DNA from: Sulfurimonas sp.
GTDB lineage: Bacteria; Campylobacterota; Campylobacteria; Campylobacterales; Sulfurimonadaceae
Assembly (NCBI GenBank): GCA_027044845.1
Contig: JALUBM010000278.1
Span: 1-13,854, forward strand
Direction of reading: 5' to 3'
DNA: 13,854 bases
In this document: in pieces, positions 1 through 8,160 of the stretch
Position numbering within the stretch: the stretch's first letter is position 1
Layout of the letters: every line of letters starts with the position of its first letter
The notes under the pieces: model-generated
The model's database searches: none
Told to the model about the DNA's origin: nothing
What the model saw: only the letters and a program-made list of their open reading frames with translations
Translations under genes and position numbers: made by a program

Positions 1-10
1 AGGACTTCAT

Positions 11-547
11 ATGTTAGAAGGTATAGTTAGAGAGAGTATTGGCAAAAAGGGCACAAAAGCACTTCGCCGTGATGGTTATCTAATTGCGAATATTTACGGA
101 AAAGGGCTTGAAAATATCAATGCTGCATTTAAAGAAAATGAGTATATCCGTACTGTTCGTAATAAAGAGACATTGGCATTTCCAGTTTCAATTAATGGAA
201 ACGAAATGAATGTTGTTGTTCAATCATATGAGTCACACGCTGTTACAGGAAAACTTTTACATGTTGATTTAATGGTAGCACAGCCAAATGTTGTAACGCA
301 CTATATGATTCCTGTTGAACCTATTGGTGAATCTATCGGTGTGAAGAACAAAGGTCTTATTAATGTTTCAAAAAGACGTTTAAGAGTAAAAGCTAAAATA
401 GAAGATTTGCCAAAATCTATTGTTATTGATGTAACAGATATGGATGTTGGTGATGCTAAACTTATTCGTGATATTGATGCTTCTGAAAATGTTACATTTA
501 CAGATGCTGACCGTGTTGCAGTATTAAGTATCATTAAAGCTAAGTAG
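11..547 (+). CDS. rplY: 50S ribosomal protein L25, long Ctc/TL5 type
   Basis: Binds 5S rRNA in the large ribosomal subunit. The 178 residues fit the two-domain Ctc/TL5 form rather than the short, roughly 95-residue enterobacterial L25. Residues 1-90 are the 5S-binding beta-barrel, including the family-like stretch G-T-K-A-L-R-R-D-G-Y (14-23), Y-G-K-G (29-32) and H-V-D-L (84-87) at its end. Residues 95-178 are the C-terminal TL5 domain, with P-V-E-P-I-G-E-S-I-G-V (101-111) and a G-x-L-I/R-x-V pattern. The start is supported by AGGA at bases 1-4, six bases before ATG. The stop is eight bases before pth, the usual partner in this phylum. The true promoter lies left of the window. The family call is secure. 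Confidence 0.95.
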   Translation: MLEGIVRESIGKKGTKALRRDGYLIANIYGKGLENINAAFKENEYIRTVRNKETLAFPVSINGNEMNVVVQSYESHAVTGKLLHVDLMVAQPNVVTHYMIPVEPIGESIGVKNKGLINVSKRRLRVKAKIEDLPKSIVIDVTDMDVGDAKLIRDIDASENVTFTDADRVAVLSIIKAK

Positions 548-555
548 TAACTAAT

Positions 556-1131
556 ATGCTTATAGTTGGGCTGGGAAACCCTGGGTCTGACTATGTAAAT
601 ACACGACATAATATCGGTTTTATGGTTGTCGAAGAATTTATTCGCCGACACAATGCCATAAAACTTTCTTCTTCATCTTTTTGTGGTGAACTTTATAAAT
701 TTCAAAACACTCATATTTCTTTAGAAAATCATTTTTTATTAAAACCATTAACGTATATGAATCTCTCGGGTGAGTCTGTTGTAAAAGTAAAACAGTTTTA
801 TAAGTTAGAAAATGTTGTTGTAATACATGATGATTTGGATTTGCCTTTTGGTGCCTTGCGTTTTAAAAAAGGTGGTGGACATGGTGGGCATAACGGCTTA
901 AAATCGATAGATTCTAAAATTTCTCGTGAATATATTAGAGTAAGAATGGGTATTGGTAAACCTGAGCATAAAGGCAAAATTGCTTCGTATGTTCTTGACC
1001 CATTTACTCAAATTGAACAGAAATGTCTTCAAGAATGGATCAACAAAAGTTGTGATGCTGTAGAGTTTTTATTGGCACATTCACTTGAAAATACAAGTTC
1101 AAAGTATGCTCAAAAGGCTATGGTATGTTAG
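556..1131 (+). CDS. pth: Peptidyl-tRNA hydrolase
   Basis: Cytoplasmic esterase that releases tRNA from peptidyl-tRNAs dropped by stalled ribosomes. The 191-residue length is normal. It opens with the family start L-I-V-G-L-G-N-P-G (2-10). The active-site set can be seen: N8, H18 (catalytic base, in T-R-H-N-I-G-F), M68-N69, D92 in H-D-D-L-D-L-P-F-G (91-99), and N113 in the glycine-rich G-G-H-G-G-H-N-G (107-114). The order matches the E. coli enzyme (N10, H20, M67-N68, D93, N114). No clear Shine-Dalgarno precedes the ATG; the gap to rplY is only eight bases, so translational coupling is likely. The 3' end overlaps the next gene by seven bases. All key residues are present. Confidence 0.97.
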   Translation: MLIVGLGNPGSDYVNTRHNIGFMVVEEFIRRHNAIKLSSSSFCGELYKFQNTHISLENHFLLKPLTYMNLSGESVVKVKQFYKLENVVVIHDDLDLPFGALRFKKGGGHGGHNGLKSIDSKISREYIRVRMGIGKPEHKGKIASYVLDPFTQIEQKCLQEWINKSCDAVEFLLAHSLENTSSKYAQKAMVC

Positions 1132-2201
1132 CTTTTAAATATATCTCTCTGCATTATATAAAATATTTTTTGATTATATTAACAGCCTTAGTCTTATTTG
1201 TTGTTGGATTTGATTATATGGGGAGTGCAGAAGAGTTGTCAAAATCTTCTGCAAATCTTATTTTAATTTATATGGTTTATAAATCATTCTCAGCTATTGA
1301 TATACTGCTTCCTGTATCGCTAGTATTTGCGATGATATCTACAAAAATATACCTTATTCGCTCAAACGCATTGGTCTCATTCTTTTCGTTAGGGTATTCA
1401 AGAGTAGATGTACTACGTCCATTTGTTTTTGTTTCGACTGCTGTTATTGTGCTTTTTATTGCCTTACATGCTTGGTCAAATTTTGCTCGTTCAGAAGAAT
1501 TTTCAAGAAATATTAAGAAAAATTCGCAATATTTAAGTCCTACCCGTGACCTCTTTTTTGCCTATAAAGGAAAATATATATACTTTTCCAAGTTGTTACC
1601 TTTGCAAGAAAGTGCAAAAAATATTCGTGTATTTACCGTTAAAAATGAATCTTTAAAAGAGATTATTGTTGCTAAATCGGCTAGATATATAGATAATTAT
1701 TGGTTTATTAAAAAAGCTGATATTATTACAAAACCTGATGATTTATCGCTTGTTTCTGCGGGTATGACTGTTACAAAAGCAAAAAATTTAAAAATTTTAG
1801 AAGGATTTCGTCCTAAAATGTTAGATCAGGTCTATGAAGGTAAGGTCAATTTTACTATTTTAGATGCTATTGATGCTATTGATTTGTTAGATAAACAGAA
1901 TATCAATACCGATAATATAAAAGCAGCACTTTATAAAATATTTATTTATCCATTTTTTGTCCCTTGTCTTATTGTGATTATATTTTTCTTCGTTCCTGTG
2001 AGTGTCCGTTTTTTAAATATTTCACTTTTTACTTTCGGTGCAATTTTAGTTACGCTGCTTACATGGGGTATTCTCTTTTTTTTAATAAAACTGGCAAATA
2101 ATAAAGTTATTCCAAGTGAAATAGGCATTGTTACACCTGTCTTTCTGCTTGTGATTTTAGCTTTCATTCAGTGGTATAGACATAGATTTTCTACTTCTTA
2201 G
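1125..2201 (+). CDS. lptG: LptF/LptG-family permease (YjgP/YjgQ), probably LptG
   Basis: Inner-membrane half-permease of the LptB2FG ABC transporter, which extracts lipopolysaccharide (or lipooligosaccharide) and sends it towards the outer membrane. The 358 residues show the family layout: three N-terminal membrane segments (about 12-30, 56-78, 97-117), a periplasmic beta-rich domain (about 125-265) and three C-terminal segments (about 273-292, 299-320, 334-350). A short basic tail, W-Y-R-H-R-F, ends the protein. The start overlaps pth by seven bases, with AAGG at 1114-1117 inside pth acting as ribosome binding site. Only one of the usual two permeases is here; the LptF partner and LptB must lie elsewhere. 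Family membership is clear; the choice of LptG over LptF rests on weak memory of the Campylobacter counterpart. Confidence 0.8.
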   Translation: MLAFKYISLHYIKYFLIILTALVLFVVGFDYMGSAEELSKSSANLILIYMVYKSFSAIDILLPVSLVFAMISTKIYLIRSNALVSFFSLGYSRVDVLRPFVFVSTAVIVLFIALHAWSNFARSEEFSRNIKKNSQYLSPTRDLFFAYKGKYIYFSKLLPLQESAKNIRVFTVKNESLKEIIVAKSARYIDNYWFIKKADIITKPDDLSLVSAGMTVTKAKNLKILEGFRPKMLDQVYEGKVNFTILDAIDAIDLLDKQNINTDNIKAALYKIFIYPFFVPCLIVIIFFFVPVSVRFLNISLFTFGAILVTLLTWGILFFLIKLANNKVIPSEIGIVTPVFLLVILAFIQWYRHRFSTS

Positions 2202-2215
2202 GCACTTATAAGCAC

Positions 2216-2250
2216 ATTTTAGATAAAATCATTTAAAAAATATTTGGAAT
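2216..2250 (+). promoter_or_regulatory. Candidate sigma-70-type promoter and RBS for lysA
   Basis: The 53-base gap before lysA is one of the few spaces in the + strand run. It holds ATTTTA-GA-TAAAAT (2216-2229), an inverted repeat whose right arm resembles a -10 box, then an AT-rich stretch and a GGA ribosome binding site (2246-2248) before ATG 2255. The nonamer AGATAAAAT (2221-2229) recurs exactly upstream of the EF-hand gene at 11842-11850. No -35 box is visible, as is common in this phylum. CTTATAAG (2205-2212) is a short palindrome just upstream. No terminator for the preceding gene is evident, so readthrough is also possible. Confidence 0.4.
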
Positions 2251-2254
2251 TTTT

Positions 2255-3466
2255 ATGATTGATTTTAAGGCTTTAGCAAAAAAATATGGCACCCCATTAT
2301 ATGTGTATGATCTTCACTATATGTCGGCACAATATAAAGAGTTAAAAGAGGCTTTTAAAGGACGAAAGTCGATTATTGCATATGCTATAAAAGCAAACTC
2401 AAATTTGAGTATAGTGCGTCATTTTGCAAAAATGGGAAGCGGTGCAGACTGTGTCTCTATTGGTGAAGTGCGTCGGGCATTGTTAGCGGGTATCCCTGCA
2501 TATAAAATTATATTTTCAGGTGTCGGGAAAAATGATGAGGAAATTCGTGAAGCGATAGAAAAAGATATTTTATATATCAATGTTGAGAGTGAAGCGGAAT
2601 TACAGCGTGTTGCAGCGATTGCAGAAGAACTTGGTAAAAGTTCTCGTATTAGCATTAGAGTTAATCCTAATATTGACCCGCAAACACATCCTTACATATC
2701 AACGGGTTTGCATGATAATAAATTTGGAGTAGATATTCCAACGGCAAAACGCATGTATATTCAGGCAAAAAACTCTGAATATTTAGATCCTGTAGGTATT
2801 CATTTTCATATTGGTTCACAATTGACACAACTGCAACCTATTCGTGAAGCAGCTGAAATAGTGGCAGATTTAATTCGTTCACTGCAGGCAATTGATATAG
2901 AGTTAAAGTTTTTTGATGTAGGTGGTGGACTTGGTATAAAATATGATAATGAAGAGACGATAAAACCATATGATTATGCACAAGCAATTTTGGGTACATT
3001 AACAGCACTTGATTTGACAATTCTTTGTGAACCAGGAAGATTTTTAACAGCAAATGCAGGATATTTTGTAACAAAAGTACTTTATGAAAAACAAAATGGT
3101 GAGAAAAAATTCGTAGTGGTTGATGGTGCTATGAATGATTTACTTCGTCCGTCTTTATATAATGCGTATCATAAAATAGAAGCAATTACAGACAATAATG
3201 GTGAACCAAGAGAAGTTGATATTGTCGGACCTGTATGTGAAAGTGGTGATTTTTTTGCCAAAAATTATCCACTTCCAACATTAAATAGAAATGATTTATT
3301 GGTAGTTCATAGTGCTGGGGCCTATGGATTTGGTATGGGAAGTAATTATAATACACGTGGCAGAAGTGCAGAAATATGTATTGAAGGTTCTGAAGCGAGA
3401 TTGATTCGCCGACGTGAATCTTTTGAAGATTTGATTTGTTTAGAACAAGAATTTTTAGTAGAATAA
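2255..3466 (+). CDS. lysA: Diaminopimelate decarboxylase
   Basis: PLP enzyme that decarboxylates meso-diaminopimelate to L-lysine, the last step of the DAP pathway. The 403 residues match the fold-type III family. An alanine-racemase-like barrel (about 25-280) carries the PLP lysine K46 in Y-A-I-K-A-N (43-48), H-F-H-I-G-S-Q (183-189), the phosphate-binding G-G-G-L-G (223-227) and E-P-G-R (259-262). A C-terminal beta domain carries C-E-S-G-D (328-332), whose Cys completes the active site of the partner subunit in the dimer, and G-A-Y-G-F-G-M (355-361). It probably starts a new transcription unit and leads an amino-acid synthesis block, with only one base before the next gene. The substrate call is strong because of the C-E-S-G-D motif and length. 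Confidence 0.97.
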   Translation: MIDFKALAKKYGTPLYVYDLHYMSAQYKELKEAFKGRKSIIAYAIKANSNLSIVRHFAKMGSGADCVSIGEVRRALLAGIPAYKIIFSGVGKNDEEIREAIEKDILYINVESEAELQRVAAIAEELGKSSRISIRVNPNIDPQTHPYISTGLHDNKFGVDIPTAKRMYIQAKNSEYLDPVGIHFHIGSQLTQLQPIREAAEIVADLIRSLQAIDIELKFFDVGGGLGIKYDNEETIKPYDYAQAILGTLTALDLTILCEPGRFLTANAGYFVTKVLYEKQNGEKKFVVVDGAMNDLLRPSLYNAYHKIEAITDNNGEPREVDIVGPVCESGDFFAKNYPLPTLNRNDLLVVHSAGAYGFGMGSNYNTRGRSAEICIEGSEARLIRRRESFEDLICLEQEFLVE

Positions 3467-3467
3467 A

Positions 3468-4256
3468 ATGTATTTTATAGATGTTCAGGGCACTTTAATC
3501 AGCGATAAAGATAAATCTCCAATAGCAGGAAGTAGAGAGTTTATACAAATGCTCAATACACAAAATATTCCGTATATGGTTGTTACAAACAATACAAAAA
3601 AAGCATCGCATGATTTTTTAGCATATTTAAATGAAATAGGCTTTGATTTTGATGTAACAAAATACCTTGATCCCTTAATGCTTTTAGACGCAAAAGTTTC
3701 AAAAGAAGCTGTGGCAGCATACGGAGCAACAGAGTTTTTACAAACTTTGCAAGAAATGGGTTACAAACTTGATTATACACATCCAAAAACAGTTCTGATT
3801 GCCACAAAAGAAAATTTTACAGCAGATGAATATGCACAAATGATAGATTTTTTACTCAGCGGAGCTAAATTGGTGGGTATGCATGAAACATCAATTTATG
3901 CAAAAAACAATAAACGTTACCCTGGGGTTGGAGCTGTTTTAAAAATGCTTGAATTTGCAACAAGCAGTTCTTATGACATAGTGGGAAAACCAAGTATAAT
4001 ATTTTATGGTGAAGCACTTGCAAGATTGAAAAAACAAAATCCAGAGGCTAAATTTACAGACATTACAATTATTAGTGATGATGTAAAAGGCGATTTGGGC
4101 GGTGCAAAAGAGCTTGAAATGCAAACAATATTTGTAACAAGTGGAAAATATAAAAATGCCGATGAAATAGTGCCTTTTTTGGATGAAAATCTTAAACCTG
4201 ATTTTATATATAAAAATATGCAAGATATTTTAACCCGCCATAAGATGGAGAAGTAA
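3468..4256 (+). CDS. HAD-superfamily protein, NagD-like (IIA), with altered motif I
   Basis: A 262-residue protein of the haloacid dehalogenase superfamily with a C2-type cap, closest in layout to NagD/HAD-IIA phosphatases. Motif I is D5-V-Q7-G-T9 where phosphatases have D-x-D-G-T, so the nucleophile is present but the general acid/base Asp is Gln. The other motifs look intact: V-V-T-N-N-T (38-43, motif II), K174 in G-K-P-S (motif III), and S-D-D-V-K-G-D-L-G-G (203-212, motif IV with D204 and D209). The cap lies about 65-150. It sits between lysA and pheA, one base after lysA and sharing one base with pheA (TAATG). A role in amino-acid metabolism is suggested by position only. The substrate is unknown, and it may not be a normal phosphatase. 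Confidence 0.85.
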   Translation: MYFIDVQGTLISDKDKSPIAGSREFIQMLNTQNIPYMVVTNNTKKASHDFLAYLNEIGFDFDVTKYLDPLMLLDAKVSKEAVAAYGATEFLQTLQEMGYKLDYTHPKTVLIATKENFTADEYAQMIDFLLSGAKLVGMHETSIYAKNNKRYPGVGAVLKMLEFATSSSYDIVGKPSIIFYGEALARLKKQNPEAKFTDITIISDDVKGDLGGAKELEMQTIFVTSGKYKNADEIVPFLDENLKPDFIYKNMQDILTRHKMEK

Positions 4257-5338
4257 TGAAAACTTTAGATGAGTGCAGATGTGTGATTGATACAATAGAT
4301 AATGAGATACTGAAACTTCTCAATAAACGCATGCAAGTTGTTGAGAGAGTGGGAGAGATAAAAAAAGATACTGGTGGTGCTATTTACAGACCTGAGCGTG
4401 AAAAAGCCATTCTCAATAGATTGGTTATGTTGAATGCAAAAGAGGGTGGACTTTTAAATCAGAGTGCCATTGAAGCTATCTTTTTAGAGATTTTTGCGGT
4501 TGCAAGAAATTTGGAACTACCTGAGCGTATTGCCTATTTAGGACCTGAAGGAAGCTTCACTCATCAAGCAGCAGAGAGCCGTTTTGGGGCGATGAGTGAT
4601 TATCTTTCACTTAATTCTATAGCTTCTGTATTTAAGACACTTGAAGCTGGACGTGCAAAATTCTGTGTAGTTCCGATTGAAAATTCTCGCGATGGTATTG
4701 TCGGAGAGACACTTGATTTACTTGCAAAAAGTTCGGTGAAGATTGTTGCAGAACTTTATATGCCTATTCATATGTCTTTTGCAACAAAAGCTGAAAAACT
4801 TGAAAACATCACTAAAATATATTCAAAAGATAAAGGTTTTGGGCAATGTCGTGAATTTTTAAATGAACACGGTCTTATTAATGTTGAGCAGATTCCTGTC
4901 GAATCAACTGCAAAAGCCGCAATACTAGCAGAAAATGAGCCAAATTCAGCTGCTATTTGTTCGCATATTGCAGCAAAACTTTATGGTGTACCGACAATGT
5001 TTGAAAATATAGAAGATGCTATCGATAATACAACCCGCTTTGTTATTCTAAGCGACTTTAAAAATGGCATGAGTGGGGAAGATAAAACGTCAATTTTAGT
5101 ACGATTAAAGGATGCTGTTGAGGCTGGTTCTTTAGTCCATTTTTTACAAGATTTTGATAAAGAAAAAATAAATCTTTCAAAAATAGAATCTCGTCCTTCA
5201 AAGGATAAAGGCGGATTTGGTTATTGGTTTTATATAGATTTTTATGGTCATATTGATGAAGAAAGAATTCAAAAAGTGATACAAAAACATACAGAAGAAG
5301 TTGTATGGCTTGGAAGTTATGTAAAGGGTGAGAATTGA
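4256..5338 (+). CDS. pheA: Bifunctional chorismate mutase / prephenate dehydratase (P-protein)
   Basis: Converts chorismate to prephenate and then to phenylpyruvate in phenylalanine synthesis. The 360 residues show three domains in order. The AroQ-type chorismate mutase (1-90) has [14 protein letters not shown]. The prephenate dehydratase (92-268) has [11 protein letters not shown] (93-103), [10 protein letters not shown] (143-152) and the catalytic T-T-R-F (259-262). The ACT regulatory domain (278-355) has G-S-L-V (291-294, in place of the usual G-A-L-V) and E-S-R-P (311-314), the phenylalanine-binding motif, so feedback inhibition by Phe is expected. GGAG at 4247-4250 lies five bases before ATG. 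Its start shares one base with the HAD stop and its end overlaps hisC by four bases, so translation is probably coupled. Confidence 0.97.
   Translation: MKTLDECRCVIDTIDNEILKLLNKRMQVVERVGEIKKDTGGAIYRPEREKAILNRLVMLNAKEGGLLNQSAIEAIFLEIFAVARNLELPERIAYLGPEGSFTHQAAESRFGAMSDYLSLNSIASVFKTLEAGRAKFCVVPIENSRDGIVGETLDLLAKSSVKIVAELYMPIHMSFATKAEKLENITKIYSKDKGFGQCREFLNEHGLINVEQIPVESTAKAAILAENEPNSAAICSHIAAKLYGVPTMFENIEDAIDNTTRFVILSDFKNGMSGEDKTSILVRLKDAVEAGSLVHFLQDFDKEKINLSKIESRPSKDKGGFGYWFYIDFYGHIDEERIQKVIQKHTEEVVWLGSYVKGEN
5324..5337 (+). promoter_or_regulatory. RBS fixing the TTG start of hisC
   Basis: AAGGG at 5324-5328, inside the end of pheA, lies six bases before TTG 5335. The TTG overlaps the pheA stop as TTGA. 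No ATG occurs nearby in the hisC frame, and the family N-terminus begins at once, so TTG is the most likely start. Confidence 0.75.
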
Positions 5339-6429
5339 AATTTAATAAAAAATTAGAAAATATAAATACTTATGAAGCGGGTAAACCTATAGAACTTGTG
5401 GTAAGAAATTTCGGCATATCACCCAAAGATATAGTAAAATTGGCTTCAAATGAAAATCCTTATGGATGTTCACCAAAAGTACAAAATGCAGTTGCTAAGA
5501 TGGTGCCGAACATGGCACTTTATCCCGATGACAGCATGCTAAAACTTAAAAATGCACTGATCAAGAAGTATGCTATTGGTGACGAAAATCTTATTATTGG
5601 AAGTGGAAGTGATCAGGTTATAGAATTTATTATACATGCTAAAGCGGATGAAACTTCAAAAATACTGATGAATAGTGTTACTTTTGCAATGTATGAAATA
5701 TATGCAAGACATGTTGGAGCAGAGATTATTAGAACTGCATCTCAAGAACATAATTTAGATGAGTTTTATGAACTGTATAAGAAAGAAAATCCTGATATTA
5801 TCTTTTTATGTACACCGAATAATCCGACGGGTGATGCGATTGATGTACGAGAAATGACGGCATTTTTAGAAAAAATCGACGATGATACGCTCGTAGTTAT
5901 CGATTGTGCATATATGGAATATGGTGCATATAAAGATGCACGTAAAAAAGTTGTACCAGGTGAGTTGTTGAAAAAATTTGAAAATGTTGTTTATTTGGGG
6001 ACATTCTCTAAAGCATATGGACTCGGTGGAATGAGAGTTGGCTATGGTATTTCACGACAAAATATCATTGAAGAACTTTATAAATTACGACCGCCGTTTA
6101 ATATAACAACGTTGTCTCTTGAAGCAGCAAGTGTTGCTCTTGAGGATGAAGAATTTGTGAATAATTGCATCGCTTTAAATTTTGAAGAGATGAAACGATA
6201 CGAAGAATTTGCAAATGAAAAAAAAATAGTTATAATAAATAGTTATACAAATTTTGTGACTTTATGTCTTAACTCTACACAAAAATCGACAGAGCTTTCT
6301 GATGCTTTGTTGCGTAAAGGTATGATTGTAAGAGACTTAAGTGGTTATGGTATGAATGCAATTCGTGTAACTGTCGGAACAAAAGAACAAAACAGTCGTT
6401 TTTTTGAACTTGCATCAGTTCTATTATAA
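5335..6429 (+). CDS. hisC: Histidinol-phosphate aminotransferase
   Basis: PLP aminotransferase of fold type I that makes histidinol phosphate from imidazole-acetol phosphate and glutamate. The 364 residues match the family: [10 protein letters not shown] (35-44), Y-P-D (63-65), N-N-P-T-G (162-166), D190 in V-I-D-C-A-Y that contacts the PLP ring nitrogen, PLP lysine K226 in [15 protein letters not shown] (223-237), and a C-terminal R-V-T-V-G-T typical of HisC. It starts with TTG, with a four-base overlap on pheA. Some HisC enzymes also transaminate phenylpyruvate or 4-hydroxyphenylpyruvate. Placement directly after pheA makes this second role plausible here, but that is inference. No other histidine gene is nearby. 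Confidence 0.92.
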   Translation: MKFNKKLENINTYEAGKPIELVVRNFGISPKDIVKLASNENPYGCSPKVQNAVAKMVPNMALYPDDSMLKLKNALIKKYAIGDENLIIGSGSDQVIEFIIHAKADETSKILMNSVTFAMYEIYARHVGAEIIRTASQEHNLDEFYELYKKENPDIIFLCTPNNPTGDAIDVREMTAFLEKIDDDTLVVIDCAYMEYGAYKDARKKVVPGELLKKFENVVYLGTFSKAYGLGGMRVGYGISRQNIIEELYKLRPPFNITTLSLEAASVALEDEEFVNNCIALNFEEMKRYEEFANEKKIVIINSYTNFVTLCLNSTQKSTELSDALLRKGMIVRDLSGYGMNAIRVTVGTKEQNSRFFELASVLL

Positions 6430-6445
6430 AATGTAAAATGAGAAG
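6425..6445 (+). promoter_or_regulatory. Possible internal promoter and RBS before fliF
   Basis: TATAAA (6425-6430) overlaps the hisC stop and could serve as a -10 box in the 19-base gap before fliF. GAGAAG (6440-6445) is a close-set ribosome binding site. No sigma-54 or clear sigma-28 motif is present. This is weak, because AT-rich spacers give such matches by chance, and fliF may simply be read through from hisC. Confidence 0.25.
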
Positions 6446-6448
6446 TTA

Positions 6449-8158
6449 ATGGATTTTAAGGTGCTTTTTTCGCAATTATCAGTTTTGTACGCAAAACTCA
6501 CAAAACAACAAAAAATTATTATAGCAATAGCTATTGTTGGTATTGTTGCTTTTTTAATATTTTTAGTAGTTTTTACAGCAAAAAAAAGTACAAGTGGTCA
6601 ATATGCTGTCTTATTTGATTCTCTGACTTCTGCTGATGCTGCAAAAGTTGTTGAACAACTTGATAAAGATAATATTCCCTATAAAATCGAAGCAAATAAT
6701 GTTATAAAAGTACCTCGTAATATAGTCTATAAAGAAAGAATTTCAATAGCCTCTTTAGGATTGCCAAAAGATAGTGGTGTTGGTTTTGAACTTTTTGATA
6801 AACAGCAGTTTGGAGCAACAAGCTTTGACCAAAAAATAAAGCATCTTCGTGCTTTAGAAGGGGAACTCGCTCGTACAATTATCGCACTTTCTCCAGTAGA
6901 AAAAGCAACGGTAAATTTGGCACTTCCAAAAGATACACTCTTTGTATCAAAACAAGTGGATCCTACTGCCTCGATAATGGTACAGTTAGTAGAGGGTAGG
7001 ATGTTGACCACTAAACAAATACGAGGTATTAAAAATCTGGTTGCTGCAGCAGTACCTAAATTAAAACCTTCTAATGTTATGCTTATAAATAGTGATGGTG
7101 TAACACTTGGTGATAATGATGAAATGTCTCAGATGAGTGAGCTTTCTGCTACACAGCAAAAATATAAAGCAAAAGAAGAGAAAAAAAAACAGCAAAAAAT
7201 TATTGATGTAATTGCCCCCTTTGTAGGTGGAAAAGAGAAGGTTGTAGCACAAGTAACTATAGAATTTGATTTTTCTCAGCAAAAATCGACATCTGAGAAA
7301 TATGATCCTGAAAATGTTGTACGAAGTGAACAATCAAGTGAAGAAAAAAGAGAAGGAACATCTCCAAAACAAGTAGGTGGCGTACCTGGTACTGTGAGCA
7401 ATATAGGACCAGTTCAGGGATTGGCATCAAATAAAATAAAAGAAAAATATACGAAAAGTACAGGAACAACCAATTATGAAGTTGGGAAAACAGTAAGCAC
7501 TACAAAAAGCCAGTTTGCCCGTATTAAAAGGATAACAGCAGCAGTCGTTGTTGACGGAAAATATAAAATTAAAAAAGATAAAGACGGTAATCCTACAAGT
7601 GAAATGGAATATGTACCTTTAAGTGAAGCGGATTTAAATGCACTTACTTCGCTTGCAAGCCGTTCTATTGGAATTGACTCAAATAGAGGTGATAAAATTA
7701 GTGTACAAAATTTGCAGTTTGAAAGAACGCCAATAAATCATGGTGTGAAGAGTGTGAGTCAAGCTATTACATTTACGCAAACATACTTAGCCCCATTTTC
7801 AGGATTATTTAAGTACTTGTTTGTCCTTATATTATTACTTATTTTGTATAAAAAAGTCATTGCCCCATTTGCAGATAAAATGCTAGAAGTTTCAAAAGAA
7901 GATGAAGATCTTGAAGTACCATCTTTTATGATTGAAGAAGAAGAAGGCGATGATTTAGTAGAAAAAGTACAATCAATGCGTAAAAAAGTTGAGGATCAAT
8001 TGGGTCTAGGGAATGATTTTAATGAAGATGACCTCAAACATGAAGTTATTTTGGAAAAAGTAAAAACAATGGCAGATGAAACTCCCGAAGAAGTCGCTTC
8101 TTTACTTGAAGCACTACTGAGTGAAGAAGCTGAAATTCCTGGTAGAGAGAGGAGATAG
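6449..8158 (+). CDS. fliF: Flagellar MS-ring protein FliF
   Basis: Forms the MS ring in the inner membrane, the base on which the flagellar rotor and export gate assemble. The 569 residues have the standard plan: cytoplasmic N-terminus, first membrane helix (about 23-43), periplasmic ring-building domains (about 50-425) with the conserved G-V-G-F-E-L-F-D (110-117) and a linker with G-G-V-P-G-T-V-S-N (310-318), second membrane helix (about 454-470) and a cytoplasmic tail. The last part, M-A-D-E-T-P-E-E-V-A-S-L-L (541-553), is the helix that binds FliG. The tail has an acidic patch around 484-502. An upstream ATG at 6438 meets a stop within four codons, so 6449 is the start. Two bases separate it from fliG. 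Confidence 0.97.
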   Translation: MDFKVLFSQLSVLYAKLTKQQKIIIAIAIVGIVAFLIFLVVFTAKKSTSGQYAVLFDSLTSADAAKVVEQLDKDNIPYKIEANNVIKVPRNIVYKERISIASLGLPKDSGVGFELFDKQQFGATSFDQKIKHLRALEGELARTIIALSPVEKATVNLALPKDTLFVSKQVDPTASIMVQLVEGRMLTTKQIRGIKNLVAAAVPKLKPSNVMLINSDGVTLGDNDEMSQMSELSATQQKYKAKEEKKKQQKIIDVIAPFVGGKEKVVAQVTIEFDFSQQKSTSEKYDPENVVRSEQSSEEKREGTSPKQVGGVPGTVSNIGPVQGLASNKIKEKYTKSTGTTNYEVGKTVSTTKSQFARIKRITAAVVVDGKYKIKKDKDGNPTSEMEYVPLSEADLNALTSLASRSIGIDSNRGDKISVQNLQFERTPINHGVKSVSQAITFTQTYLAPFSGLFKYLFVLILLLILYKKVIAPFADKMLEVSKEDEDLEVPSFMIEEEEGDDLVEKVQSMRKKVEDQLGLGNDFNEDDLKHEVILEKVKTMADETPEEVASLLEALLSEEAEIPGRERR

Positions 8159-8160
8159 AG

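Noticed and set aside
1862..1882. Tandem GATGCTATT repeat in the permease gene
   Set aside because: Only two copies, coding for an ordinary Asp-Ala-Ile repeat; no sign of a variable-number or phase-variable tract.
2203..2216. CTTATAAG palindrome before lysA as an operator or riboswitch
   Set aside because: Eight AT-rich bases in a 53-base gap are too short for a lysine riboswitch and not specific enough to call an operator.
3939..4223. 94-codon - strand reading frame within the HAD gene
   Set aside because: Low-complexity Phe/Ile/Cys composition antisense to a conserved gene; a shadow.
7061..7333. 90-codon - strand reading frame within fliF
   Set aside because: It is rich in Phe/Leu/Tyr because it is the complement of an A-rich linker region. 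It has no start signals and no recognisable domain.
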